DNA of 31,141 nt from an uncultured Chloroflexota bacterium (GTDB taxonomy: Bacteria > Chloroflexota > Dehalococcoidia > Lucifugimonadales > CAJWER01). Below, in pieces: positions 1 through 7,626 of the stretch (position 1 is the stretch's first letter; each line of letters opens with the position of its first letter). Both the position numbers and the translations under genes were made by a program. The notes beneath the pieces were generated by a model that saw only the letters and a list, made by a program, of their open reading frames with translations, did not search any database and was not told the origin of the DNA. The stretch lies in assembly GCA_913030785.1 (NCBI GenBank), contig CAJWER010000005.1:1-31141 (forward strand), written 5' to 3'.

Positions 1-555
1 GACGGCATGTTCATGTCGAGTCGCGACGCCCTGAACTTCGACATCTGGCCGGAGTCCTTCATCCGCCCGGGGTTGAGGGCGAGGGACGGCTGGTTCTATG
101 GCGACAACTATCAGAATTGGGGCATCGTGGAGACCGAGTCTGCGATTCAAGGGGCTCAGAGGGAGTTGTCGTTCTACGTCACCGAGGCGGCGCACCAGCC
201 GGCCACCCCGAAGCGCCTTCGCCGGCATTCGTTGCGCATCGACGGCTTCGTGTCTGTCCACGCCAAATTGGTGGGGGGAGAGGTGCTCACCAAGCCGATG
301 GTATATGCCGGCGGCGAGCTTGTGCTCAACGTTTCCACATCGGCTGCTGGCAGTGTACGGGTCGAGTTGCAGGACGAGGGCGGGGAGCCGCTAGCAGGAT
401 TTGGTCTGGACGACTGCTCTGAGATCTATGGCGACGAAATCGAGAGGACGGTGCGCTGGGAGGGCGGCGTCGACGTCAGCACCCTTGCCGGCCGCCCCGT
501 ACGGATGCGGCTTGTGCTAAAGGATGCTGACGTCTACTCGTTCCAGTTCCGATAA
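1..555 (+). CDS. C-terminal part of a glycosidase/beta-propeller-like protein (5' end outside window)
   Basis: The frame is open from base 1 and the two codons before the first ATG (Asp-Gly) read as continuous protein, so this is the 3' end of a longer gene. The opening residues (DGMFMSSRDALNFDIWPE) resemble the last blades of five-bladed beta-propeller glycosidase-like proteins. The rest is a beta-rich domain ending in DVYSFQFR, a closing seen in uncharacterised glycosyl-hydrolase-like proteins. No catalytic residues can be assigned because the N-terminal part is missing. Family assignment is from recalled resemblance only. No clear terminator follows in the 133 bp before the next gene. Confidence 0.55.
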   Translation, partial: DGMFMSSRDALNFDIWPESFIRPGLRARDGWFYGDNYQNWGIVETESAIQGAQRELSFYVTEAAHQPATPKRLRRHSLRIDGFVSVHAKLVGGEVLTKPMVYAGGELVLNVSTSAAGSVRVELQDEGGEPLAGFGLDDCSEIYGDEIERTVRWEGGVDVSTLAGRPVRMRLVLKDADVYSFQFR

Positions 556-627
556 CCCAGGTCGGTTTTCTGGCGAAGACTATGAGCCCAATTGCGGTGC
601 CAAAAACTCGAAAACTCGGCGACGGGC

Positions 628-656
628 TTGCTATGTGCCCCTACTGTAGATAAGAT
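628..656 (+). promoter_or_regulatory. Candidate sigma70-type promoter of the DUF5679 gene
   Basis: A -35-like TTGCTA (628-633) and a -10-like TAAGAT (651-656) are separated by exactly 17 bp. The start codon of the 46-aa gene lies 32 bp after the -10 box. This is a match to the general bacterial consensus, not an experimentally known promoter. Confidence 0.45.
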
Positions 657-688
657 GGGCAAATCAATTCAATGCTAGGGGGCCGCAG

Positions 689-829
689 ATGGAAGCGTAT
701 TGCATGAAGTGCCGGACGAAGCGAGAGATTCAGGGACCGGAGCAGGTAACCCTCAAGAACGGGCGCCCCGCCACCCAGGGTACCTGCGGTACGTGCGGGA
801 CGAAGCTCTTCAGGATAGGCAAGAGCTAG
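689..829 (+). CDS. DUF5679 mini zinc-ribbon protein (46 aa)
   Basis: A 46-residue protein beginning MEAYCMKCRTKREI. It has CxxC knuckles at Cys5/Cys8 and Cys33/Cys36, with KNGRPATQGTC between them and an FRIGKS tail, which is the DUF5679 pattern as I know it. Four Cys at this spacing suggest one structural zinc. A purine-rich AGGGGG precedes the ATG by about 6 nt, and a plausible promoter lies just upstream. The cellular role of DUF5679 is unknown. It stands alone, with long non-coding sequence after it. Confidence 0.8.
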   Translation: MEAYCMKCRTKREIQGPEQVTLKNGRPATQGTCGTCGTKLFRIGKS

Positions 830-967
830 TCTCGGCAGGAACGCGAGCAGTTCAAAGATAGGAAATACCCGGGGATCGCGATCTTAATTCATTAGATCGT
901 GCTTTCCCTAGTGGTCCGGCTTCTCGTCCAGATTACTCTGAAGCGGGTGGTGTCTGGGTCCGAGTAG

Positions 968-998
968 ATATTGGCGACTCAGAGCCGCCAATATTTTT
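968..998 (+). terminator. Intrinsic terminator
   Basis: A perfect 9-bp stem (968-976 ATATTGGCG with 986-994 CGCCAATAT) and a 9-nt loop are followed by a T-run to 998. It lies about 140 bp after the DUF5679 stop, so it either ends that transcript with a long 3' tail or ends an unrecognised short RNA. The other strand lacks a matching U-run. Confidence 0.6.
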
Positions 999-1093
999 GA
1001 CCAGATGCAGCCTGTTCGGTTGGTGTTTGTCTAGCCTTTTTGCGGACATGAGCAGAAGACTTCTTTCCATTCGTCGTTACCCCATCGTGTCGT

Positions 1094-1114
1094 GCCCGTC
1101 TGCGGCGGGTTTTT
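1094..1114 (+). terminator. Weak terminator-like hairpin
   Basis: A short GC-rich hairpin (1095-1100 CCCGTC with 1104-1109 GGCGGG, including one G-T pair, loop TGC) is followed by five T. It lies 96 bp after the stronger terminator. The stem is short, so this is tentative. Confidence 0.3.
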
Positions 1115-1335
1115 GATGCCTTTCGTGGCGACGAACGCGCTCGCAGATGAGTTACATGGCATTTGGCTGACATCCAGCGATCTCCGTGTTCTTTTCCTTC
1201 GTCTTTTCGGTATCCTCGCAAACTCTCTGAACCTCCAACACGCCGTGGAACAAATCGATTCCCGGTTTCGTCTCTACTTCTATGGGGCCGAGATGGTTGA
1301 GGCTCAGGCGATGAAACTCACACGGAGGAAGCGTC

Positions 1336-2017
1336 ATGACTCGGATGAGAGCTTCACTATCAGTCTTTGGTATTGCGGCGCTGTTGGCGATCGCCGTGGC
1401 TTGCGGTGGAGAGAAGGCGGACGAACCGGCAGCAGCGGATACCGCCGAGTTGCCCCTGGCCCCGGCCACTGGCGTTGTGTCATCGTACGAAACGATCGAG
1501 GAGCCTGTGGATGATGGAGCCGTTGCAGTGGCCTCCGGTTCCATGATGATACCGCGCGCACGCAACGCCAGTGAGCTGGTGGACCGGTCCCAGATAATCG
1601 TGATTGGGACTATTACCGCTGTCTTGGCCCAAACGGAGTTCGGTGGCTACGGAGAGGACGGCGACGGAGATGTGGTCGACGTTGGCGCACCCATCACGGA
1701 CTACGACGTGAGCATTGATGTGCTGATGAAGGGCGACGGTACGATTGCCTGAGGGGGGTAACTTTGTGTTGCGCATGTACGGGCACCTTGATGGCCAGAG
1801 CGACGCGATTACGTTGAACGTATTTACACTACCTGAGCCGGGAGCCCACCTCATGTTCGCCCTCGGACGCTACCCCGACGGCACGTATGGTTCTGGTCCC
1901 GAAGGCCTGATCAACGTGGATGGCGACGTGGTCGCCTTTTCGGACGGGGTACAGTTTGGCGAGGGCGTTGAGCCCGATGCGTTCGCGGAGCAGGTTATGG
2001 CGGCGGCTTCGCAGTAA
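1336..2017 (+). pseudogene. Frameshifted secreted lipoprotein gene
   Basis: The 5' part (1336-1752) has a strong ribosome binding site (GGAGGAA at 1324-1330), a hydrophobic signal segment (residues 9-22) and a lipobox with Cys23 (AVACGG), so the product should be a membrane-anchored lipoprotein. It stops at 1750-1752 just after DVLMKGDGTIA. The next frame, usable from about 1745 to 2017, continues with PEGGNFVLRMYGHLDG and reads as the natural C-terminal part of the same domain. A +1 or -2 change around 1730-1750 would join them. The G-run at 1753-1758 lies after the stop, so a slip there alone would not explain the break. It may be a true pseudogene or a sequence error. No function is recognised beyond export. 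Confidence 0.7.
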
Positions 2018-2073
2018 GAAAATCGGAGTCAAGGGGGAGCAGCCCTCTGACCTCAACTTGAACTAAGCTTGAA

Positions 2074-3060
2074 CTAAGACCTGAAAAGGCCCTGGCGGGA
2101 TGCTTCTGCCAGGGCCTTTTCTATTGAGACAACCCTGGGCCCGCCCATTGTTAGCACCACCTCGGCGACGGCTTCTTGCCTCAGAGTGAAGGTGCGTTCG
2201 CCGTCCAGCGCTATTGTGGACGGCAGGAGCCCGACCGGAACCGGCTTGCCGATTTCGACGGTCCGCCACTCCTGTATGCCGACTGGCCTTATGTAGCCGG
2301 GGGCAATCGGCGCGGAGACATGTTCACCGCCCCCTCCCAGCCGAATGTACAGTCCTCGATTGTCCTCCGCGTCCAGAGGGAGTAGTCGAGAGCCGATTGA
2401 TGAAAGCCCGATGCTGGCCGGCTCGGCCCGCGCTAGGTACACCTCGTGTAGTGTGTCGATGTCCCATATGGCTCTGGCTCCGACGAATCGCTCTTTGCTA
2501 ACGGCAACATCCACCAGCGCCATGTCCCTGAACTCCCCGTCGACGCGCACTTCTAGGGCCTTGCTGGGGGCAGTAATCGTGTCCAAGTCTATTTCGCCTT
2601 GTGCCACGATACCGGCCGCGAGGCCGGCTATGGTGCCTTCAACCATGGTCGGAAACACGTTGTTGGTGCCGGTGGAGATGGGTAGCAGGGGGACATCTCC
2701 ACAACCCTTGGCCACAGCCCGGTTGGTGCCGTCACCTCCGAGTGTAACCAGGCAACCCGCGCCCATCTCGGTCATCATTGCCGCTGCGGTGGTGGAATCC
2801 CGATCTTCGTTGAAAGCTGTGAAGTCAAGAATGTGGGTGGGGATGGTGCTGGTGGCCTCAGCCGATGCGGCTGCGCCAAGCATCGCGATGTCCGGCATGA
2901 ACACTACTCGTTGCACCCCGACCGCCTCGAGTCCGGCCATGACCCTGGTCAGGGTGTTCACTTTCTCCTGGTTCGATATGAACCGTCCCTGGGAGACGAT
3001 GCGGCGAATATCCTTGCCGGCGGCAGGGTTCGCGATAATGCCAACTATGGTCTCAGGCAT
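2074..3060 (-). CDS. ATP-NAD/AcoX-type kinase family protein
   Basis: A 328-aa protein of the ATP-NAD kinase-like/AcoX fold. The N-terminus (VGIIANPAAGKD) matches the first strand and loop of this family. LGGDGTNR at 107-114 is the diagnostic GGDGT nucleotide-binding motif, and STGTNNVFP at 129-137 matches the second conserved loop. The family phosphorylates NAD or related diol substrates; the exact substrate of AcoX-like members is not established. It is the last gene of the redox block, 66 bp after the FNR-like gene, so a role in NAD(P) supply is a reasonable inference. Its final codons form the stem of an intrinsic terminator. Confidence 0.8.
   Translation of the reverse strand: MPETIVGIIANPAAGKDIRRIVSQGRFISNQEKVNTLTRVMAGLEAVGVQRVVFMPDIAMLGAAASAEATSTIPTHILDFTAFNEDRDSTTAAAMMTEMGAGCLVTLGGDGTNRAVAKGCGDVPLLPISTGTNNVFPTMVEGTIAGLAAGIVAQGEIDLDTITAPSKALEVRVDGEFRDMALVDVAVSKERFVGARAIWDIDTLHEVYLARAEPASIGLSSIGSRLLPLDAEDNRGLYIRLGGGGEHVSAPIAPGYIRPVGIQEWRTVEIGKPVPVGLLPSTIALDGERTFTLRQEAVAEVVLTMGGPRVVSIEKALAEASRQGLFRS
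2084..2120. terminator. Bidirectional terminator shared by convergent genes, inside the kinase coding end
   Basis: A perfect 13-bp stem (2084-2096 AAAAGGCCCTGGC with 2108-2120 GCCAGGGCCTTTT) with an 11-nt loop. A-run and T-run flanks let it work on both strands. It is 67 bp past the lipoprotein stop on the plus strand. On the minus strand it lies within the last codons of the AcoX-like kinase gene, whose stop is at 2074-2076. Confidence 0.8.
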
Positions 3061-3106
3061 CGGCTAGCAGGCCCTTAGCCAATGGCGGTATCGAGCCCCT
3101 CCCCCC

Positions 3107-3121
3107 AGCGTGCGCAGCACC
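3107..3121 (-). repeat. 15-bp gene-end repeat, copy 1
   Basis: The minus strand reads GGTGCTGCGCACGCT, 5 bp after the stop of the FNR-like gene. The same 15 bases occur exactly at 19075-19089 and 30142-30156. The core GTGC-TGC-GCAC is a small palindrome. Confidence 0.75.
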
Positions 3122-3126
3122 ACGAG

Positions 3127-3915
3127 CTAGTCCTGTTTCCAGAAGCGTTCTTCTTCTAGTGGGAAGCCACGAGGGAGGAGCTTCGCCTTCACGTCTTCGA
3201 TCATGCCGGGGTGGCCGCAGGCGTAAACGATCGTGTCTTCCGGAAACAGCCCGAGATCTGTAATCCAGCTCTCCACGACCTCGTTCGCACGCCCAGTCTC
3301 CCCCGACCATCCTGCGTTACGCTCTTCAGTGGGCCTGCTGAGAGTGGGGATGTAGGTGATCATATCCGGGTGCTCGGTGGCCAGGGCGGCCAGCTCTGTG
3401 TCGTATACGAGCTCGTTCTTGTAGCTGGCTCCCTCGATAATGTAGAAATGGTGGCCCGTCTTGTTGGCGTGGAAGTAGTCGCGTACAAAGCTCACATAGG
3501 GTACAACCCCGGTTACGGTGGCGACCAGGAGCTGGTTGGGAAGTGAGGGCTTGAAGACAAATCTGCCCTTGGCGCGGGGTCGGATCGAGACCGTATTGCC
3601 GACGCCGAGTTCCCACAACTTCGGAGTCAGTACGCCGTCCGGGAGCGGGACCAGCTCGATGAACAGCTCCAGAGTCTCCTCGTGTGGGGCCGAGACGATG
3701 GAGTAGGCACGCTCTACCCCATCGTGCCCGATGGTGCAGTACTGCCCAGCCTTGAATATGAAACCCTCAGGCTTTTCGATCCAAATCAGCCACAGATCCT
3801 CAGTGATGTCCTCTCGCCTGAGTATCTTTGACTGAACGTGGGTTGCTCGGCCCTGATTTCGGACTGATTCCAATCTTATGAGCCTTTGTTCACTGGCTGT
3901 AGAGTCGTCGTTCAT
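3127..3915 (-). CDS. Ferredoxin-NADP reductase-like flavoprotein
   Basis: A 262-aa oxidoreductase of the FNR superfamily. RAYS at 69-72 is the flavin-contacting RxYS motif. VATVTGVVPYVS at 131-142 occupies the place of the pyridine-nucleotide loop (usually GTGIAPF), and YACGHPGMI near the C-terminus is the conserved CGxPxM block. It should move electrons between NAD(P)H and ferredoxin or flavodoxin in the cytoplasm. I chose the ATG at 3915 because it lies 2 bp after the upstream stop and has GGGAG before it. A longer frame upstream lies inside the neighbour. The loop reads TGVVPY rather than TGIAPF, a mild deviation. Confidence 0.85.
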   Translation of the reverse strand: MNDDSTASEQRLIRLESVRNQGRATHVQSKILRREDITEDLWLIWIEKPEGFIFKAGQYCTIGHDGVERAYSIVSAPHEETLELFIELVPLPDGVLTPKLWELGVGNTVSIRPRAKGRFVFKPSLPNQLLVATVTGVVPYVSFVRDYFHANKTGHHFYIIEGASYKNELVYDTELAALATEHPDMITYIPTLSRPTEERNAGWSGETGRANEVVESWITDLGLFPEDTIVYACGHPGMIEDVKAKLLPRGFPLEEERFWKQD

Positions 3916-3917
3916 TT

Positions 3918-4751
3918 TTACGCCACTCCCATCTCTTGGGCGAGATTCTCGATAGTATAGTTGGCTTTCCGAATTCGCAGATCGTAGTACACAAGTGTAG
4001 CGCCAATCCACATGATTGGCGCTAGTGCTGTAAAGACGGCGATGTAGGCCAAGTTGCCCACCACCGGGTTGACGGGATCCAAGATTCTCGAAACGGTGGA
4101 GGCCGCCACGAATCCTGCTATCCAGATGAGCCCGAACACGAGCCCAATCGTGAATATTTTCCAGAACCGGCCCCTAACCAGTTCTCGGCTGTGCCAAAGA
4201 GAGGTTAGGGGTCCCTTGCGCTCTATCATTATCGCCTCACTGTAAAAGAACCAGACAATAGCGAGGTAGATCGCCAGCGGTACGCCGATGACCGTCACTG
4301 CGGCACCGATAATCGCCAGGATGAAAGCCCCGGCCGAGAGGATCAGGGACAGCACTCTGCCCCACGCTCGCCCGAAACAGCGGTCGACCTTTATCGGTCT
4401 TTCCAGGTAGTTTTGTGAGACCGCGCACACCATGGCCCCTTTCGCCAGCGCAGACGATATGAGTGAGACCGCGATGGCGAGGATTGTGATTGTCGAAAAA
4501 TCGGCTTGAGAGACGAAAGACAGCGGTATCAACGGCGCCTGTGGAATAAGGGCGATGAGCAAAAAACTTCGGAAGCCTGTGCGATAGACCCGGATTGTCT
4601 CCTGGACCAGTTCCGAGGTGCTTCTGGCGACGAGCTTGCCCGCCGAGGCGTCGGTTGGAGCCATTGTCCCCTGGGAGGCTAAGGGCGCTCCGCAAGAGGA
4701 GCAAAACTGTGCTTCGTGGGGGTTGCCGCTTCTGCAGACGGGACATGTCAC
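3918..4751 (-). CDS. Zinc-ribbon multi-pass membrane protein
   Basis: A 277-aa protein starting at GTG, with GAGGCG upstream. The N-terminus is a zinc ribbon (CPVC at 3-6, CSSC at 17-20). After a linker come about five hydrophobic segments (roughly residues 60-80, 85-110, 135-170, 197-220 and 230-260), resembling the membrane domain found beside glycerophosphodiester phosphodiesterases and in DUF7847-like proteins. It is located in the cytoplasmic membrane. Function is unknown. It sits between nuoG-like (76 bp upstream) and the FNR-like gene (2 bp downstream), so it is probably co-transcribed with the redox genes. Confidence 0.75.
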   Translation of the reverse strand: MTCPVCRSGNPHEAQFCSSCGAPLASQGTMAPTDASAGKLVARSTSELVQETIRVYRTGFRSFLLIALIPQAPLIPLSFVSQADFSTITILAIAVSLISSALAKGAMVCAVSQNYLERPIKVDRCFGRAWGRVLSLILSAGAFILAIIGAAVTVIGVPLAIYLAIVWFFYSEAIMIERKGPLTSLWHSRELVRGRFWKIFTIGLVFGLIWIAGFVAASTVSRILDPVNPVVGNLAYIAVFTALAPIMWIGATLVYYDLRIRKANYTIENLAQEMGVA

Positions 4752-4827
4752 GTTGACGACGCCTCCGAAAACCTCAAAGCAACTCCCACTTTAGTTTCCC
4801 CCTCAAGAAAGAGAGATATCCCTTCCT

Positions 4828-7596
4828 CTAATCGGCCGCTTCGGCTTCCATCTTCTCTACACGAACGGGCACCAGAGGCAGGCCTTCTACACTTGCCATC
4901 GGATCCGGTTCCTTCGACGCATCAAGCTCTGACGCTAAATTGCCAAAAAGGGCAGTTGTGGCGATCAGGCCCGGGTGGGGGCCCGACAGACTTACGACTG
5001 CCTGCTGCCGCGCTCTCTCAGATACCACCTCCACCCACTCGCCGGCCTGTACTCCAATAGTGGCCGCGTCGTCGGCGTGGATCTCCACGATCTCGTCTCT
5101 CTGTATCTGGTTTCGCTTACCCGACAGGACTATCTCCATGGGTCGGTCAGACTGGTGGAGCACCCTGCCCTTGGCCAAAAGATATGGGTAGTCCGAGTCG
5201 GTATGAGAAGGCGCCTCCACGAGTTCCATCTTCGCCAGCTTGGCGCGGTAGTCGTTGCCTTCCTCTGCGAACAGCATCGGGGTGTCCGCCATGTCAATGG
5301 CTAGGCATGGCCACTGCAGGCCCCCGGATTCAAGCCGCTCAAACGTGATGCCGCCGTAGTTTCCGAAAACCTCGGCTATCTCATCGAATACGCTGCTGCT
5401 CTCCCGGTGATCGAATCCTTCGGCGTCCATCCTCTTAGCGATCTGGGAGATGGTACGCCATTCGGTATCCTCGTCACCCTTGGAACCCAGTGCTGGCCGT
5501 AGTCGCTGGACCCGCCGCTCCAGGTTAGTGTACGTTCCGTCCTTCTCGGCGAAGGTGGAGGTTGGGATGACAATATCGGCCAGGTCGGTCAGCTCACCTG
5601 GGAAAGTGCCCAGAACGACCAGGAATTCCAGGCTTTTGGCGGCTTCAACGAGATCGCCGAGCTCATGGTTGGCGAAACCGGGGCTGTCCCCGACCAACAA
5701 CAATGCTTTCACTCTGCCGTCCTGGATGGCCGGAGCGATTTCACGCACCGACAGGCCCGGAGTGGTGGGGAGGGAGTTGCCCCATGCTTTTTCTAGCTGA
5801 GTGCGGGCATCGTCGTTAGAGACGGCGCGATAGCCTGGGAGCAAATCGGGTACGCAACCAATGTCCCTGGAGCCTTGAATGTTTGCCCCGTTTTGTAGAG
5901 GGTAGAGGCCTGTCGAAGGCCTGCCCACGTTTCCAGTTATCAGTGCCAGGTTGATGATGGCCCGGACGCAAGAGTCTCGCTGATCCGGCTCCAGCGTCTC
6001 GAGGGCGTAGAGGAAGGCGCATGGGTTGCTGGTGGCTAGGAGCCGGGCGGCCTCCTGGATCTCCTCCTGCGGTATGGACGTCAGCGCTGAGACCTTGAGC
6101 AGATCGAACTGCCAGAGGCTGTCTCTGAGGAGCTTGACGTCTTCGCAGCGGTCTCCCAGGAAATCATGATCGTCGAGCGACTCGTCGATGATCACTCGAA
6201 GCATTCCGCCGATCAGCGCGGTCTCGCTCCCAGGTACTGGTCGTAGCCACTGCGTCGCGTAACGAGTCAATTCCGTCTCGCGCGGATCGATGACGATGAG
6301 TGACGCGCCGTTGCGGACGGCCTTCTTGATGGGCACGGCGACGACGTTTTGTTCTTCTGTGACGTTGCTTGACACCACCAGGAAGCACTTTGCGCCTTCC
6401 AGGTCCCAGATCGGGTTGGTGGCGGCCTGGGCTTCGAGCATCTCTTTGAGCGGCGGCATCAGCTCCGGTCTCGTGTTCGACCATACGTCGACGTTGTTGG
6501 TGCCCATGACTGTGCGGGCGAATTTCTGGGCGATGTAGTTGTCTTCGTTGGTGCCACGGGGCGAGGCGAGCAGGGCAAATTGGTCGCCCTTGTACTGCGA
6601 TAGGCGCTCTGCAGCGTGGTCCAGAGCCGCAATGACTGTTGTTTCCGCGAGCGCGCCGTCCGTCTTCATCAGGCTCTTCCTGAGCCGTTCCTTACTGTTG
6701 ACGAATTCCAGACCGAACTTTCCCTTGAAGCACGCCTGTCCCTGGTTCGCTGCGGCATGGCGGTCAGGAATGGCCCGGATAAGGCGATTGCGCTTGTCGA
6801 CCTCCAGGGTCATCTGGCACCCGACCGGGCAGTGGGTGCAAATGCTGGTGATCTTCTTGACTGCCTTGTCCCACTTGTGGTCACGTTCGACCAGCGCGCC
6901 GGTGGGACAGACATCGATGCAGGCCCCGCAGAACTCGCATCCGGATTCGAGCAATGATGTCCCATTAGAGGTGCCGATGAGGCTCCGTCCGGACCGGTCA
7001 GTGAAGGCCAGGGCACCGTCACCCCTGACCTCGTCGCACACGCGTACGCAGCGAACGCAAACGATGCACAGGTTCATGTCCATTTCCCACATCGGGTCTG
7101 CGACCTTGAGTGGAAGGTGGCGATTGTTGTAGGTGAGTGTAGTGTCCAGCTCCATTTCCATGTACCGGACGGTGTCCTTGAGCTCGCATCGCTCGTTCTT
7201 GGGACAGGTGACGCACCGATCATTCACAGACACGTGCCTGAGGCAGATATCCGCGGGCCCGCACAGGTCGATCCTGTGGCAGTTGAGGCATCCGTGAGGG
7301 TGCTCGGAGATGAGCAGATCCATGATGCCTTTGCGGAGCTCGGTCGTGCCCTCGGACTTGGTCTTGACTACCATGCCGTCCGCTACCGGGACCGTGCATG
7401 AGGCTTGTTGCCCGGGAGGCCCACCCTCCTCGAACTCCACGACGCACATGCGACAGGCGCCGAAGGCCTTCATTCCAGGGTAGTAGCACAGGTAGGGGAT
7501 ATACAGGCCAGCGTCCATGGCGGCCTGGAGCACGTTGGTGCCCGGGGTCGCCATGACCTCTTTCCCGTCGATTGTTAGCTTGACGTCATCTGCCAT
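4828..7596 (-). CDS. nuoG: NuoG/formate-dehydrogenase-alpha-like iron-sulfur molybdopterin-fold subunit
   Basis: A 922-aa protein. An N-terminal [2Fe-2S] domain has Cys37, Cys48, Cys51 and Cys67. A His-ligated cluster motif follows (H99, C103, C106, C112), then two [4Fe-4S] sets (C177/180/183/187 and C220/223/226/230). The catalytic-type domain begins with a further cluster (C253, C256, C260, C289). The body resembles NAD-linked formate dehydrogenase alpha, including QKFARTVMGTNNVD, but the segment that carries the catalytic Cys/Sec and His in formate dehydrogenases reads VWSNTRPELM and has no Cys. It is therefore probably an electron-transfer NuoG-like subunit, not an active formate dehydrogenase. 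It follows nuoF by 30 bp with TGGAGA before the ATG. Confidence 0.85.
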   Translation of the reverse strand: MADDVKLTIDGKEVMATPGTNVLQAAMDAGLYIPYLCYYPGMKAFGACRMCVVEFEEGGPPGQQASCTVPVADGMVVKTKSEGTTELRKGIMDLLISEHPHGCLNCHRIDLCGPADICLRHVSVNDRCVTCPKNERCELKDTVRYMEMELDTTLTYNNRHLPLKVADPMWEMDMNLCIVCVRCVRVCDEVRGDGALAFTDRSGRSLIGTSNGTSLLESGCEFCGACIDVCPTGALVERDHKWDKAVKKITSICTHCPVGCQMTLEVDKRNRLIRAIPDRHAAANQGQACFKGKFGLEFVNSKERLRKSLMKTDGALAETTVIAALDHAAERLSQYKGDQFALLASPRGTNEDNYIAQKFARTVMGTNNVDVWSNTRPELMPPLKEMLEAQAATNPIWDLEGAKCFLVVSSNVTEEQNVVAVPIKKAVRNGASLIVIDPRETELTRYATQWLRPVPGSETALIGGMLRVIIDESLDDHDFLGDRCEDVKLLRDSLWQFDLLKVSALTSIPQEEIQEAARLLATSNPCAFLYALETLEPDQRDSCVRAIINLALITGNVGRPSTGLYPLQNGANIQGSRDIGCVPDLLPGYRAVSNDDARTQLEKAWGNSLPTTPGLSVREIAPAIQDGRVKALLLVGDSPGFANHELGDLVEAAKSLEFLVVLGTFPGELTDLADIVIPTSTFAEKDGTYTNLERRVQRLRPALGSKGDEDTEWRTISQIAKRMDAEGFDHRESSSVFDEIAEVFGNYGGITFERLESGGLQWPCLAIDMADTPMLFAEEGNDYRAKLAKMELVEAPSHTDSDYPYLLAKGRVLHQSDRPMEIVLSGKRNQIQRDEIVEIHADDAATIGVQAGEWVEVVSERARQQAVVSLSGPHPGLIATTALFGNLASELDASKEPDPMASVEGLPLVPVRVEKMEAEAAD

Positions 7597-7626
7597 GTGG
7601 TCTCCAGTTGTGCAGCCGGTTTTGGT

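Larger units (their letters stand above)
830..1335. other. 506-bp stretch without a convincing gene
   Basis: Between the DUF5679 gene and the lipoprotein gene. It holds a good intrinsic-terminator hairpin (968-998) and a weaker hairpin with a T-run (1094-1114). The minus strand carries a short, very basic frame ending at 979 (Lys/Arg-rich, with GKKSSAHVRKK). That frame has no clear ribosome binding site, runs through the terminator stem and matches no family I recognise, so I do not call it a gene. The last bases (1324-1330, GGAGGAA) are the ribosome binding site of the lipoprotein gene. Confidence 0.5.

Noticed and set aside
979..1221. Basic 80-aa minus-strand reading frame
   Set aside because: Rich in Lys/Arg, no ribosome binding site, passes through an intrinsic-terminator stem and matches no family I recognise.
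2345..3067. 240-aa plus-strand frame opposite the kinase gene
   Set aside because: Ser/Pro/Ala-rich composition typical of an antisense shadow; the minus strand carries GGDGT.
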